Below are positions 26,094 to 35,611 of a stretch of 64,000 nt of DNA, one piece after another (position 1 is the stretch's first letter; each line of letters starts with the position of its first letter). Source of the stretch: Lactobacillus johnsonii. GTDB lineage: Bacteria; Bacillota; Bacilli; Lactobacillales; Lactobacillaceae. Location: contig NZ_CP059055.1 of NCBI RefSeq assembly GCF_014058685.1, positions 434,001 to 498,000 on the forward strand. Direction: 5' to 3'. Under the pieces are notes generated by a model that worked only from the letters and a program-made list of their open reading frames with translations, was not told where the DNA came from and made no database searches. The position numbers were made by a program, and so were the translations under genes.

Positions 26094-27383
26094 ATGACAG
26101 CAATAGCAGTTGTAGGTAGTCAATGGGGCGACGAAGGAAAGGGTAAAATTACCGATTTCTTAAGTAAAGAAGCAGCAATGGCTGTTCGTTCAAATGGTGG
26201 TAATAATGCCGGCCATACAATTGAAATCGGTGATAAGACTTTCAAAATGCGCCTAATTCCATCTGGAATTTTTGCTGCTAAGAAGGGTGCTGTAATTGGT
26301 AATGGTGTAGTTATCAATCCAGAAGTAATGTTCGGAGAATTAGATAACCTTGAAAAAGAAGGTATCGACATTAGCGGCTTGAAGATTTCTAACCGCGCAC
26401 ACATTATTATGCCTTACCACATTTTGCAAGATACTTATCAAGAAGAAGCAAAGGGTGACAAGAAGATCGGAACTACCAAGAATGGTATCGGTCCTTGTTA
26501 CATGGATAAGGCTTCAAGAACTGGTATCCGTGTTTGCGATTTACTTGAAAGAGATACTTTTGAAGAGAAGTTACGTACTAATTTAGCTGAAAAGAATGCT
26601 TTATTCACTAAGGTTTACGGTAAGCCTGAACTTAAATTTGAAGACATCTTTGAAAAGTACCTTGAATACGGTCAAAAGATGAAGAAATACGTTACTGATA
26701 CCTCAGTAGTTGTAAACGATGCTTTAGATAACGACGAAAAAGTTCTTTTTGAAGGTGCACAAGGAGTAATGCTTGATATTGATGAAGGTACTTATCCATA
26801 CGTAACTTCTTCAAACACTATTTCAGGTGGGATTGCTTCTGGTATCGGAATGGGTGCTAACCGCTTAGATACTGTTATTGGTGTCTGCAAGGCTTACACT
26901 ACTCGTGTTGGTGAAGGACCATTCCCAACTGAATTATTAGATGAAGTTGGTGATCGCATTCGTGAAACTGCTCATGAATACGGTACTGTTACTGGTCGTC
27001 CACGTCGTGTCGGTTGGTTTGATTCAGTTGCTCTTCGTCACGCTAAGCGTGTTGCTGGTATCAACGCTTTAAGTTTGAACTTATTAGATGTCTTTTCTGG
27101 TTTTGACAAGATTAAGATTGCCACTGCTTACGAACTTGATGGTGAAAAGATCGACTACTACCCAGCAAGTTTGAAGGAATTATACAGATGTAAGCCAGTT
27201 TATGAAGAACTTCCTGCATGGGAAGAAGATATTACCAATGTAAAGACTTGGGAAGATTTACCAGAAAATGCTAAGAAGTTCTTGAACCGCGTTTCTGAAT
27301 TAGTAGGTGTTCCTCTAGTTACTGTTTCAGTTGGTCCTGACCGTGAACAAACTATTGTTTTGAAGAATCCTTGGGAAAAATAA
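26094..27383 (+). CDS. purA: Adenylosuccinate synthetase
   Basis: This 429-residue GTP-dependent enzyme joins IMP and aspartate to adenylosuccinate. The N-terminal P-loop [18 protein letters not shown], the [10 protein letters not shown] motif, and the C-terminal [11 protein letters not shown] are all present. Ribosome binding site is GAGGTG. It is the first gene of purA-purB, with purB 3 bp after the stop, giving the two-step IMP to AMP branch. Confidence 0.97.
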   Translation: MTAIAVVGSQWGDEGKGKITDFLSKEAAMAVRSNGGNNAGHTIEIGDKTFKMRLIPSGIFAAKKGAVIGNGVVINPEVMFGELDNLEKEGIDISGLKISNRAHIIMPYHILQDTYQEEAKGDKKIGTTKNGIGPCYMDKASRTGIRVCDLLERDTFEEKLRTNLAEKNALFTKVYGKPELKFEDIFEKYLEYGQKMKKYVTDTSVVVNDALDNDEKVLFEGAQGVMLDIDEGTYPYVTSSNTISGGIASGIGMGANRLDTVIGVCKAYTTRVGEGPFPTELLDEVGDRIRETAHEYGTVTGRPRRVGWFDSVALRHAKRVAGINALSLNLLDVFSGFDKIKIATAYELDGEKIDYYPASLKELYRCKPVYEELPAWEEDITNVKTWEDLPENAKKFLNRVSELVGVPLVTVSVGPDREQTIVLKNPWEK

Positions 27384-27386
27384 TTT

Positions 27387-28682
27387 ATGTTAGAACGTTA
27401 TACTCGTCCAGAAATGGGCAAAATTTGGTCCTTAGAAAATAAATACGCTGCTTGGTTAAAGGTAGAAATCGCTGCAACTAACACATGGGCAGAACTTGGT
27501 GAAGTGCCAGAAGCAGATGCTAAGAAGATTGCAGACAATGCTTCTTTTACTGTTGAGCGTGTTTCAGAACTTGAAGCCATTACCCACCATGATGTGGTTG
27601 CTTTTACGAGAACAGTTTCTGAAAGTTTAGGTGAAGAGAAGAAGTGGGTTCACTTCGGCTTAACTTCAACTGATGTTGTGGATACTGCACAAGGTTATAT
27701 CTTAAAGCAAGCTAATGAGATCATTTTGAAAGACTTAGAGGCTTTAAAAGAAACTATTGCCGAAAAAGCTAAGAAGTACAAATACACTGTTGAAATGGGC
27801 CGTACTCACGGTGTTCAAGCAGAACCAACTACTTTTGGTTTGAAGCTTGCTCGCTGGTATGCTGAGATTAACCGTGATATTGAACGCTTTAAAGCAGCAG
27901 CTAAAGATGTAGAATCTGGTAAGATTTCTGGTGCCGTTGGTACTTTTGCAAATGTGCCACCAGCAGTTGAAACTAGCGTTTTAAAGCAGTTAGGTTTAAC
28001 TCAGCAACCTGTAACTAGTCAAGTTTTACCAAGAGATTTACATGCGTACTACATTGCTACAATTGCCTTAATTGCAACCAGTATTGAAAATTGGGCTACT
28101 GAAATTCGTGGTTTGCAAAGAAGTGAAATTCATGAAGTTGAAGAACACTTTAGAGCTGGCCAAAAGGGCTCTTCTGCAATGCCTCATAAGCATAATCCAA
28201 TTGGTTCTGAAAACTTATGCGGGATGGCGAGAGTAATGCGTGGCTACATGGTACCAGCTTATGAAGATGTAGCTTTATGGCATGAAAGAGATATTTCTCA
28301 TTCAAGTGCTGAACGTGTAATTTTACCTGATGCAACCATTGGAATTGACTACATGTTGAACCGTTTCAACCGCATCTTAACCAACTTAGATGTTTTCCCA
28401 GAAACAATGCTCAAGAATATGGATCGTACTTATGGCTTGATCTATTCACAACGTGTGCTTTTGAAGTTAATTGATGAAGCAGGTTTATCACGTGAAAAGG
28501 CTTATGATATGGTGCAAAAGCTAGCTAATAAGTCTTGGCAAGAACAAACTTCATTTAGAAAGTTAATTGAAGACAGTGAAGTTATGAATTACTTGTCTGA
28601 AGAAGATCTAGACGATGCTTTTGATTATCATTATCACTTGAAGCATGTTGATGAAATTTTTGAAAAGTGCGGCTTAGATTAA
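27387..28682 (+). CDS. purB: Adenylosuccinate lyase
   Basis: This 431-residue fumarase/aspartase-fold enzyme has the signature [19 protein letters not shown] (about residues 262-280) and the catalytic His region [14 protein letters not shown]. It splits adenylosuccinate to AMP and fumarate and also acts in de novo IMP synthesis. It begins 3 bp after purA with no clear Shine-Dalgarno, so it depends on translational coupling. A terminator follows. Confidence 0.97.
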   Translation: MLERYTRPEMGKIWSLENKYAAWLKVEIAATNTWAELGEVPEADAKKIADNASFTVERVSELEAITHHDVVAFTRTVSESLGEEKKWVHFGLTSTDVVDTAQGYILKQANEIILKDLEALKETIAEKAKKYKYTVEMGRTHGVQAEPTTFGLKLARWYAEINRDIERFKAAAKDVESGKISGAVGTFANVPPAVETSVLKQLGLTQQPVTSQVLPRDLHAYYIATIALIATSIENWATEIRGLQRSEIHEVEEHFRAGQKGSSAMPHKHNPIGSENLCGMARVMRGYMVPAYEDVALWHERDISHSSAERVILPDATIGIDYMLNRFNRILTNLDVFPETMLKNMDRTYGLIYSQRVLLKLIDEAGLSREKAYDMVQKLANKSWQEQTSFRKLIEDSEVMNYLSEEDLDDAFDYHYHLKHVDEIFEKCGLD

Positions 28683-28693
28683 GATAGAAATAA

Positions 28694-28736
28694 AGACGTT
28701 TTGTTAGATATAATTGTGTCTGACAAGGCGTTTTTT
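28694..28736 (+). terminator. Terminator after purB
   Basis: ACGTTTTGTTAGA pairs with TCTGACAAGGCGT through several G-U pairs and runs into six T residues. Confidence 0.72.
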
Positions 28737-28755
28737 GTTTGGGATAAGGGGAAGT

Positions 28756-29499
28756 ATGAAGAAAGAAATTTTAAAGAAACTGGAATATTTAAATAAGCTC
28801 TATAGAAATGGGTATTGGGGAAGTGAACTACCAGAAGATACGCGTCCTAAAAAGTTAGATCCTAATTCTGAAGAAAATGCTATCTTCTATACTTTACCAA
28901 CAGCTCTGGATTATCAAAGAAATTCCAATACCTTATGGAAAAGTGCTACAGCAACTTTTGAAAATAATGAAACTAAGTTTGTATTTAATCCAGGAGAAGT
29001 AGTAAAGAAAGAGTTTACTGAAGTGCAAGATGCCTTGACTAAATATAATTTGGCTTTGCAGAAAAATAAGCAAACACAAATTTGGATTAGGTTGTGTCAG
29101 ACTTTAGTTAATAACTTTAATGGAAGAGTAACGGATTTTTTTGCCTATTTTGATAATGACATTCAAAAGGTACGGCACTACATGCAGGTTGAAAAGAAAA
29201 AAGATTTTCCGTACTTATCAGGTAAAAAATTGTGCAATTATTGGCTATATGTGATGTATCAATATACGAATTTACCTTTGATTAACACTGATAAAATTTA
29301 TATTGCAACTAATCGACATATTATTAGAGCTACACATCGGTTAGGACTAATTACAGATGAAGAATTAGAGAGTTCAAAAGTACAAGATTATGTAATAGAG
29401 GCTTGGATTGAAGCTTTAAACGATACAGAATATGTACCCATTGATTTTCAGGCTGCTCTTTGGCTATGGGCAAGAAGTGGATTCAAGGAAGATTTGTAG
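28756..29499 (+). CDS. Unrecognised protein with a possible HhH-GPD-like segment
   Basis: The ATG at 28756, after AAGGGGAAGT, gives 247 residues; the longer frame from 28714 runs through the purB terminator. No family is recognised with confidence. Residues about 158-205 (FPYLSGKKLCNYWLYVMYQYTNLP ... IATNRHIIRATHRLGLI) look like the helix-hairpin-helix and following region of endonuclease III-type glycosylases, but the usual catalytic Asp is Asn. There is no iron-sulphur cluster motif. The Nudix gene follows 18 bp later, so the two may be cotranscribed. Confidence 0.5.
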   Translation: MKKEILKKLEYLNKLYRNGYWGSELPEDTRPKKLDPNSEENAIFYTLPTALDYQRNSNTLWKSATATFENNETKFVFNPGEVVKKEFTEVQDALTKYNLALQKNKQTQIWIRLCQTLVNNFNGRVTDFFAYFDNDIQKVRHYMQVEKKKDFPYLSGKKLCNYWLYVMYQYTNLPLINTDKIYIATNRHIIRATHRLGLITDEELESSKVQDYVIEAWIEALNDTEYVPIDFQAALWLWARSGFKEDL

Positions 29500-29517
29500 T
29501 AGAAAAGGATAGCAACT

Positions 29518-29970
29518 ATGAAACAAGAATACTCTGCAGGCGCTATTATCTGGCGTAAAAATAATGAAGAAATCCAATATTTACTAATTCAAAGTCAACC
29601 TTATAAACAATTCAAGAGTGCTTGGGCATTTTCTAAGGGACATCTTGAAGCAGGTGAGACAGAACGGGATGCTGCAAGGAGGGAAGTCTTTGAAGAAGTA
29701 GGATTAAAGCCTGAATTTGATTTTGATTTTCACGAGAGTTATTCATACAAGGTCACTAGCGAAATTGAAAAGACAGTAACTCTATTTTTAGCAGAATATA
29801 AAGCTGGTCAAAAAATAAAGCGGCAAGAAAGTGAAATTAGATCGACTGAATGGTTAAATTATAGAGATGCGCAAGATAGAATTAGAAAACAGAACTTTAA
29901 AGAATTTAAATTTGAAGATTTATCAGCAATTTTGGCTAAGGCTAATACTTATTTGCTTGAACATGAATAA
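29518..29970 (+). CDS. Nudix hydrolase, full-length (Ap4A hydrolase-like)
   Basis: This 150-residue protein has a complete Nudix box GHLEAGETERDAARREVFEEVGL (residues 41-63), with the metal-binding REVFEE. It resembles bis(5'-nucleosyl)-tetraphosphatases of the MutT type, which clear dinucleotides or damaged nucleotides; the substrate is not proved. A C-terminal copy of the same protein from residue 44 onward is found fused to another gene at 33.6-34.0 kb. Confidence 0.88.
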   Translation: MKQEYSAGAIIWRKNNEEIQYLLIQSQPYKQFKSAWAFSKGHLEAGETERDAARREVFEEVGLKPEFDFDFHESYSYKVTSEIEKTVTLFLAEYKAGQKIKRQESEIRSTEWLNYRDAQDRIRKQNFKEFKFEDLSAILAKANTYLLEHE

Positions 29971-29999
29971 AAAGTCGTTTTGATTGAACGACTTTTTAT
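29970..29999 (+). terminator. Terminator after the Nudix gene
   Basis: AAAAGTCGTT and AACGACTTTTT form a 10-bp stem around TTGATTG. Confidence 0.82.
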
Positions 30000-30020
30000 T
30001 TTTGCTAAAATTAAAACTTT

Positions 30021-31209
30021 CGCAAATTGCAATAATAAATTGAACACTTTTAGTTAAGCTGCTTGATAGATTAGATCTAATTCTCTTTCAAAGATTTCAT
30101 CTGGTGTATGATAGGCCAGTATCTTTCTTGGCAAAGAATTGCACCAGGTTTCAATATTAATGATGTCTTGTAAAGAATAGTTAGCTATTGCTTCTCCCTT
30201 AGGAATGAATCTGCGAATAAGACCATTGTGTCTTTCAACTGTTCCCTTATCACAAGAAGTGTAAGGATGGGCATAGTAAACCAGTGTATTGGATACTTTT
30301 TCTAGGTTGGAAAGATCTGCAAACTCTGAGCCATTATCAGTGGTAATGGTTTTAAAAATATCATTCCAATGTTCGCTGTATTGCCTTTGGAGTTCTTTAA
30401 AGGCCTGCATGACACTGACAGAAGTCTTGTCAGGAATACGAAGAATTAAAAACTCACGACTCATACGCTCAGATAAGGTTAGCAGTACCTCATCATCTTT
30501 GCTCTTATGTCCGAGAACTAAATCGCATTCCCAATGACCGAATTCATTACGTTTATTGATCTCTTTAGGACGTTCTTCAATGCTTCTGCCAAGTTTTTTC
30601 TTATTTTTGCGAATACGATGAAGCTTAGTATTGCGTTTAAGCTTCTCTGGCAAGTCGTAATTATAAATTCCTAATAAGCCTTGATCAACGTAATTATAAA
30701 GAGTTTTGGTGCAGACAACATCGCTGCTAGCGAATTCGCCAACAGCAGTAGCACGATTACTGCACACATCAAGCGACCAGCCATCTTTAAAAAAATGCTT
30801 GTGGACATAGCGCATGAATTGAGCTTTCCTGAGAAAGTCTGATTTGCGCCCACAATTTTTACGATGAGCTTTATATGCATCATGCCCTTGAGTAGCCTTA
30901 TATTTTTTGACTTTACCATGATACAGTTTTACAGTGCCACGCTTAACCTCATAGCTGATAGTAGAAGGAGAACAGTTAAGTTCACGGGCAATTGCACGCA
31001 AAGAATAGCCATCTTTCAAACGCAATTGAATAATAACTCGCTCTTCAAATGATAAATGCTTGCCTTTAACGTGCTGGTTCATGGTAGAATGTAAAGAGTC
31101 CATTTTGACCTCCAATAGAAAGTTTTTGTGGTTATTAACATTCTATCAAACAGGTCCGAATGGACTTTTTATTTTTTATCAAGTGTTCAATTTAATTTTA
31201 CAATCAGCG
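30021..31209 (-). mobile_element. IS30-family insertion sequence, copy 1 (1189 bp)
   Basis: The element runs from CGCAAATTGCAATAATAAAT to a right end whose reverse complement is CGCTGATTGTAAAATTAAAT, imperfect inverted repeats of about 28 bp sharing TAAATTGAACACTT. It encodes one full transposase on the minus strand. Unlike copies 2 and 3, the 13 bp on its left (AAATTAAAACTTT) and right (AATATTTTTTTAT) do not match, so the outer flanks are not from one insertion event. Confidence 0.92.
30054..31103 (-). CDS. IS30-family transposase, intact
   Basis: This 349-residue transposase starts at ATG 31103 (after GGAGGTCAAA) and has an N-terminal helix-turn-helix (HLSFEERVIIQLRLKDGYSLRAIARELN) and the DDE catalytic core: D in WECDLVLG, D in TTDNGSEFAD, E in CDKGTVERHNGLIRRFIPKG. 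It is the only one of the three copies with an uninterrupted frame, so it is the probable source of activity for the two frameshifted copies. Confidence 0.93.
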   Translation of the reverse strand: MDSLHSTMNQHVKGKHLSFEERVIIQLRLKDGYSLRAIARELNCSPSTISYEVKRGTVKLYHGKVKKYKATQGHDAYKAHRKNCGRKSDFLRKAQFMRYVHKHFFKDGWSLDVCSNRATAVGEFASSDVVCTKTLYNYVDQGLLGIYNYDLPEKLKRNTKLHRIRKNKKKLGRSIEERPKEINKRNEFGHWECDLVLGHKSKDDEVLLTLSERMSREFLILRIPDKTSVSVMQAFKELQRQYSEHWNDIFKTITTDNGSEFADLSNLEKVSNTLVYYAHPYTSCDKGTVERHNGLIRRFIPKGEAIANYSLQDIINIETWCNSLPRKILAYHTPDEIFERELDLIYQAA

Positions 31210-32284
31210 AATATTTTTTTATAGTAAGAAAAGCCAGTTAAGTAAAATAGTTAGTACAATTTTATTTGCTAATTTGATTACTTATGCGGCTGATTTGTTT
31301 ATACGATTAATTGGACTGTCATTTCCAATAATTACATCGTATTTTGTGCCAATAGCAGTTACTTATTATGTTTTGGTTTATTTTTTAATTAAAAGAGTAA
31401 AATTATACCAATTATTCATTAAAGAAAAAAACTATCTTCTTCTTGGATTAATTGTTTATGCATTTATAGCGCTCCATATAATTGGCTTAATAAGTATGAA
31501 AGCAAATCAAGATTTAACTGGAATTTTAATTACTGCGCTCCTTTTATTTATTCAATTTTTGTTTATGATATATGCATTCTATATTCAGAATAAGTTATTT
31601 GATAGACGATTAGAGGATAGACTTAATAAAGAAAGAGAAAATAACCTCAAGTCATATTTGAAAAACTTAGAATATAGTGAAGAAAAATTACGTAGATTTA
31701 AACATGATTATCGAAATATGTTAATAAGCTTACGTAATGCTATTAAAGAAGATAATAATGATATATTAATTAATAAGTTAGACAGATATTCAGAAAATGA
31801 ATTAGATCAAGAAAATTTTGAAGAATACAAAGATTTGATAAGAGTAAAGGATCTGCAAGTTAAAAGTATTTTGATTAGCAAAATAAATGAAATTGATAGA
31901 AATAATATAAAATTTAGTTTTGAATGTGCCACTAAGATTGATAATTTAGATAAACTAGTTAATCCTTTTGATTTAAGTAGAATTATTGGAATTGCTTTTG
32001 ATAATGCAATTGAAGAAAGTAAAAATAATCAAATTGGTGAAATAAATGCATATATATTTCAAAATGGAAAAACATTTACTTTTGAGATTAGAAATAAAAT
32101 AAAAAATATTCCTCAACTGTCTAAAATTCAACAAACTGGTTTTTCTACTAAGAAGAATCATCAAGGATTAGGACTTTCAAATATTAATCAATTAAAACAA
32201 AAATATCCTACATTATTTGTAAATTATCGAATAAATAATAATTGGTTTATTTTTACTTTAAATATAGTTGGAGTAGATGAATAG
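31210..32284 (+). pseudogene. AgrC-type histidine kinase, 5'-truncated by the IS30 junction
   Basis: The frame stays open across the IS border: upstream of the first possible start (TTG 31274) it reads ...YSKKSQLSKIVSTILFANLITYAADLF, a transmembrane helix, straight to the IS end. The remaining part has about four hydrophobic helices, a dimerisation/phospho-acceptor segment FKHDYRNMLISLRNAI, N box FDNAIEES and G box HQGLGLSNI of AgrC-type (HPK10) kinases. One or more N-terminal helices that sense the peptide are missing. The response regulator gene follows at once. Its signal peptide gene is not found. Confidence 0.8.
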
Positions 32285-33052
32285 ATGAGAACTTTTAAAA
32301 TCGCTATTTGTGAAGATGATAGAGATCAAAATGAACATATCAATTATATGATTAAAAAATCATGTATATTTTTATCTAGTGAACATCAAAAATTTGAGAT
32401 AAGTAACACTTTTTATTCCTATGAGTCAATATTTCAGTTTATTAATTCTAGCTCTAAACTTCCTGACATTTATTTTTTAGATATTCAATTGAGTTCGAAA
32501 CCAGATGATAAAAATGGAATTGAATTAGCAAATTTAATACGTAACAGGCAGAAGACCGCACAGATTATATTTATAACTACTCATGATGAATTAGCCTTAT
32601 TAACTTTTGAATATCAAATAGAAGCATTGGATTATATTGTAAAAGGTAATGAAGAAGCTAAAATTCAAACTAAAATAACACAAGATTTAGAAAAATCAGC
32701 TTATAAATTAGAAGAATTTCTTGAAAAGAAAAATAATATTTTTACTTATCAAATAGGTAATAATTTTTATAGAGTAAATATAGATGACATTTATTATATT
32801 TCTACTACGCCGTTTCCGCATAGATTGAAAATTATTGCTAAAAATGAGATTAGTGAATTTACGGGTGATATTAAGAATATACAAGATAAAATACCCAGTT
32901 TTATTAAAGTTTCTCAATCTTATTTAGTTAATATGAAAAATATTACAAGTATAAATTTGAAGAAGAGATTGATTCTCTTTCCTACTGGTGAAGAAATTCA
33001 ATTTGCATTTAGTGCAAAAAGAAAAATTAAAGAATATTTGATGGCTGATTAA
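32285..33052 (+). CDS. LytTR-type response regulator (AgrA/ComE-like)
   Basis: This 255-residue protein has a receiver domain (ICEDDRDQN acidic pocket; phospho-accepting Asp about residue 66 in YFLDIQL; K about 108) and a LytTR DNA-binding domain (about residues 145-255). It starts 1 base after the kinase stop ends. Such pairs control bacteriocin production or quorum sensing in lactobacilli. No target operon remains nearby. With the truncated kinase, it probably cannot receive its original signal. Confidence 0.86.
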   Translation: MRTFKIAICEDDRDQNEHINYMIKKSCIFLSSEHQKFEISNTFYSYESIFQFINSSSKLPDIYFLDIQLSSKPDDKNGIELANLIRNRQKTAQIIFITTHDELALLTFEYQIEALDYIVKGNEEAKIQTKITQDLEKSAYKLEEFLEKKNNIFTYQIGNNFYRVNIDDIYYISTTPFPHRLKIIAKNEISEFTGDIKNIQDKIPSFIKVSQSYLVNMKNITSINLKKRLILFPTGEEIQFAFSAKRKIKEYLMAD

Positions 33053-33214
33053 TAATTTAGGAGTGTGCGATAAGATAAAAATAAAAAAGGGTCAAATTCC
33101 ATATTTAATGTCTTAAGTTAATGATATTACTATTTGGATAGGATGACTTTTTGTTTTTGCTATTTTTAACTAAAATAAATTTGAAGACAGATATTACAGA
33201 AAGTGTAAGTAAAA

Positions 33215-34000
33215 ATGTCAGAACCAAATTATCCCCATCTAGATAAAAATAAGCCTTATCCGTTAGCTGGAATCTTGGTAATAGATTTTACCCATGTCTT
33301 ATCCGGTCCAACTTGTAGTAGAATGCTCGCCGATGCTGGAGCTCGCGTTATCCATGTTGAAAGAGAAACTGGCGATGATACACGTCACATGGGACCTTAT
33401 CTTGCTGACGGTTCTAGTGAATACTTTAGAATTTGCAATACTGGTAAAGAATCGATTGCCTTAGATTTAAAGAACGCCCAAGATCATGCTTTGGCAGAAA
33501 AGATGATTGCTAAAGCTGATGTAGTAGTTGAGAATTTCCGTCCTGGCGTAATGACTCGTTTAGGTTTTGATCCTGAAGAAATGGTCAAAAAGTATCCTAA
33601 ATTGATTTTTGCTTCAATTTCAGGCTTTGGACAATACGGTCCTTTTGAAGCAGGTGAGACAGAACGGGATGCTGCAAAGAGAGAAGTCTTTGAAGAAGTA
33701 GGATTAAAGCCTGAATTTGATTTTGATTTTCATGAGAGTTATTCATACAAGGTCACTAGCGAAATTGAAAAGACAGTAACTCTATTTTTAGCAGAATATA
33801 AAGCTGGTCAAAAAATAAAGCGACAAGAAAGTGAAATTAGGTCGACTGAATGGTTAAATTATCAAGCTGCTCAAGAAAGAATTAGAGAGCAAAACTTTAA
33901 GGAATTTAAATCTGAAGGCTTGTCAGCAATCTTGGCTAAGGCTAATGATTATTTGGTGAGTCGTGAGGGACAGAAGGAAACACAAGTTTTGAAAAATTAG
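33215..34000 (+). CDS. In-frame chimera: CoA-transferase family III N-terminus joined to Nudix C-terminus
   Basis: Residues 1-144 read as the N-terminus of a family III CoA-transferase of the formyl-CoA:oxalate type (LAGILVIDFTHVLSGPTCSRMLADAGARVIHVER, NTGKESIALDLK, SISGFGQYGPF). From residue 145 the frame continues EAGETERDAAKREVFEEVGL, nearly identical to the Nudix gene at 29.5 kb from its residue 44. The CoA-transferase lacks about two thirds of its length and the Nudix part lacks its N-terminal strands and the Gly of the box, so neither activity is likely. The join is around 33641-33650. Related lactobacilli carry frc-oxc oxalate genes. Confidence 0.85.
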   Translation: MSEPNYPHLDKNKPYPLAGILVIDFTHVLSGPTCSRMLADAGARVIHVERETGDDTRHMGPYLADGSSEYFRICNTGKESIALDLKNAQDHALAEKMIAKADVVVENFRPGVMTRLGFDPEEMVKKYPKLIFASISGFGQYGPFEAGETERDAAKREVFEEVGLKPEFDFDFHESYSYKVTSEIEKTVTLFLAEYKAGQKIKRQESEIRSTEWLNYQAAQERIREQNFKEFKSEGLSAILAKANDYLVSREGQKETQVLKN

Positions 34001-34092
34001 ACAGAAACTTAGGATTGTTTTTAAACCAGAGAGATGGAGGCATTAACAACCAAAAGTAACTAATTAACATGAGTCAAATTAATCATCTAGGT

Positions 34093-34122
34093 AAAGAATT
34101 CAGTTTTCTGAATTCTTTTTTT
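34093..34122 (+). terminator. Terminator before rgg copy 2
   Basis: AAAGAATTCAG and CTGAATTCTTT form an 11-bp stem around TTTT with a run of seven T residues. Confidence 0.85.
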
Positions 34123-34171
34123 GTTATAAAATTAACAAAAAATAAATAAAAGCGAATAAGGAGATGAGATT

Positions 34172-34990
34172 ATGAAAATTGGACAGGCGTTAAAAGAAGA
34201 ACGTCAAAAATTAGGCTTAACTCAGGAACAGATGATAAAGGGTATTATTAGCAAGGGTCATTACTCAAAAATAGAGCGTGGATTAGAAAATATTTCAATT
34301 GATACTTTATTTAGAATTATTTTGAAACACCATATTGATATCAGTGATTTTTTTAATAAAGTTAAGTATGATTACTATACGTCTGAAGATAAAAAAGCTG
34401 AAGAATTGAAGCAAAAGATGTTGTATGCTTTTAATAACAATCAAAGGGAAAAAGTAGGAATATATTTAAATGAAATCCTAGATTTAAAAGAGCATCAACT
34501 TTTTAAATATCGAACAATAATTGCTATTGCTTCTTTAGAAAATAGCTTATCTGACTTAAGTTTAGCCTTTAAAAATAAAATAGTTACTAGATTTTCAGAA
34601 CATGAAAATTGGGTGGAAAATATCGGTGCATTACAATTATTTTCTGATTGTATGAAAATATTTTCTTTAGAGCAAGTAGACTATTTTCTTGGTCAATTAT
34701 TAAAACATTATCAAAAGAATTCTTGTTCTGAGAGTATGAGGGAAAGAGTAGCAATTATTTGTAATAATTATCTTTGCTATTGCTATAAGCAAAAATTAGA
34801 CGGAGATAATATTGAAGCTGCATTAGATTATTTAGCGAGCTTAGAAACGACTACTCATTTTTTGCTTTATCGAATTTGTCATGAGTTGTATTTTAATTTA
34901 TTTAGTGGAAATACAGAAGAAGCAGCTCAAATAAAAAAATTTCTGATGAAATGTGGATATAAAAATTGTATGGAATATTGGCAAATTTAG
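34172..34990 (+). CDS. Rgg/GadR/MutR-family transcriptional regulator (copy 2)
   Basis: This 272-residue regulator has an N-terminal helix-turn-helix (IGQALKEERQKLGLTQEQMIKGIISKGHYSKIERG) and the helical Rgg-type C-terminal half. It is intact. Ribosome binding site AAGGAGATGAG precedes the start. The next gene, an exported protein of unknown type, begins 117 bp later, with a 13-bp-arm dyad between them. Its layout mirrors copy 1, an Rgg gene followed by a small exported protein. Confidence 0.85.
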   Translation: MKIGQALKEERQKLGLTQEQMIKGIISKGHYSKIERGLENISIDTLFRIILKHHIDISDFFNKVKYDYYTSEDKKAEELKQKMLYAFNNNQREKVGIYLNEILDLKEHQLFKYRTIIAIASLENSLSDLSLAFKNKIVTRFSEHENWVENIGALQLFSDCMKIFSLEQVDYFLGQLLKHYQKNSCSESMRERVAIICNNYLCYCYKQKLDGDNIEAALDYLASLETTTHFLLYRICHELYFNLFSGNTEEAAQIKKFLMKCGYKNCMEYWQI

Positions 34991-35047
34991 TTGTGTATAG
35001 CACAACATAATGAATAAAAACTGAAAAAGCTGTGATAATTATAAACA

Positions 35048-35077
35048 ACAAATGATAAATATAAATTTATTATTTGT
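35048..35077. promoter_or_regulatory. Long dyad between rgg copy 2 and its neighbour, candidate operator
   Basis: ACAAATGATAAAT (35048-35060) and ATTTATTATTTGT (35065-35077) match in 12 of 13 positions as inverted repeats around ATAA. A second short dyad, GTTGTG/CACAAC, spans the end of the rgg gene (34990-35006). These are candidate Rgg sites; no T run follows, so they are not terminators. Confidence 0.45.
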
Positions 35078-35107
35078 GTAAATATTTCTAGATAGGGAAA
35101 GTGAGCT

Positions 35108-35575
35108 ATGAAAAATAAAAAACTATTTGTGGCTACTTTTGTAGCATTATTGCTTTTCGTTGGTGGAGGAGCATGGTTTTATCATAATCAGACCACGGTT
35201 CCTGAGGAATGGGTTGGTCAAAGCCTAATGACTTTAGAAAAAGAAGATAACAGGTTAAGTAATTCTTTTTATTTAATGTTTGATAAAAATACTGCTTATA
35301 TTGCCACACGCTTAGGTGGCAATGAAGAGAGCAGGTCATCAAAATTAAGTAAAGATATTTTAAATGCCTTTTCGAAGAATGGAAATACTCGACCACAAGC
35401 TGGTGAATGGATGAAATTAGGACGGGTTAAAACTGAGCAATTGAAAGATGGCTATAAAATTAAAACAAGGAAAGTAACCTTTGATTTTAAAAAGGCTTCT
35501 AATGGAGCATACCAAAGTCAAGATGGTACTTATTGGCAATTTGTCCCTAAAAAGGTGGTGGAAAATAAACAATAA
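35108..35575 (+). CDS. Exported protein of unknown function
   Basis: This 155-residue protein has an N-terminal membrane or signal segment (residues 7-25) followed by a soluble, basic domain ending GTYWQFVPKKVVENKQ. No cysteine lipobox, no known motif. Ribosome binding site AGGGAAAGTGAG. It stands alone after an Rgg gene and a dyad, and is closed by a strong terminator, so it is a probable target of the regulator. I do not recognise the family. Confidence 0.6.
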   Translation: MKNKKLFVATFVALLLFVGGGAWFYHNQTTVPEEWVGQSLMTLEKEDNRLSNSFYLMFDKNTAYIATRLGGNEESRSSKLSKDILNAFSKNGNTRPQAGEWMKLGRVKTEQLKDGYKIKTRKVTFDFKKASNGAYQSQDGTYWQFVPKKVVENKQ

Positions 35576-35611
35576 AAATGGACATTAGCGATATTAATAT
35601 TAACCGTATAC

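Noticed and set aside
30289-31052. ORFs on the opposite strand of the IS30 transposase, repeated in all three copies
   Set aside because: They are shadows of the transposase frame and recur only because the element is repeated.
34069-34149. 26-residue ORF before rgg copy 2
   Set aside because: It runs through the terminator hairpin at 34093-34122 and has no ribosome binding site.
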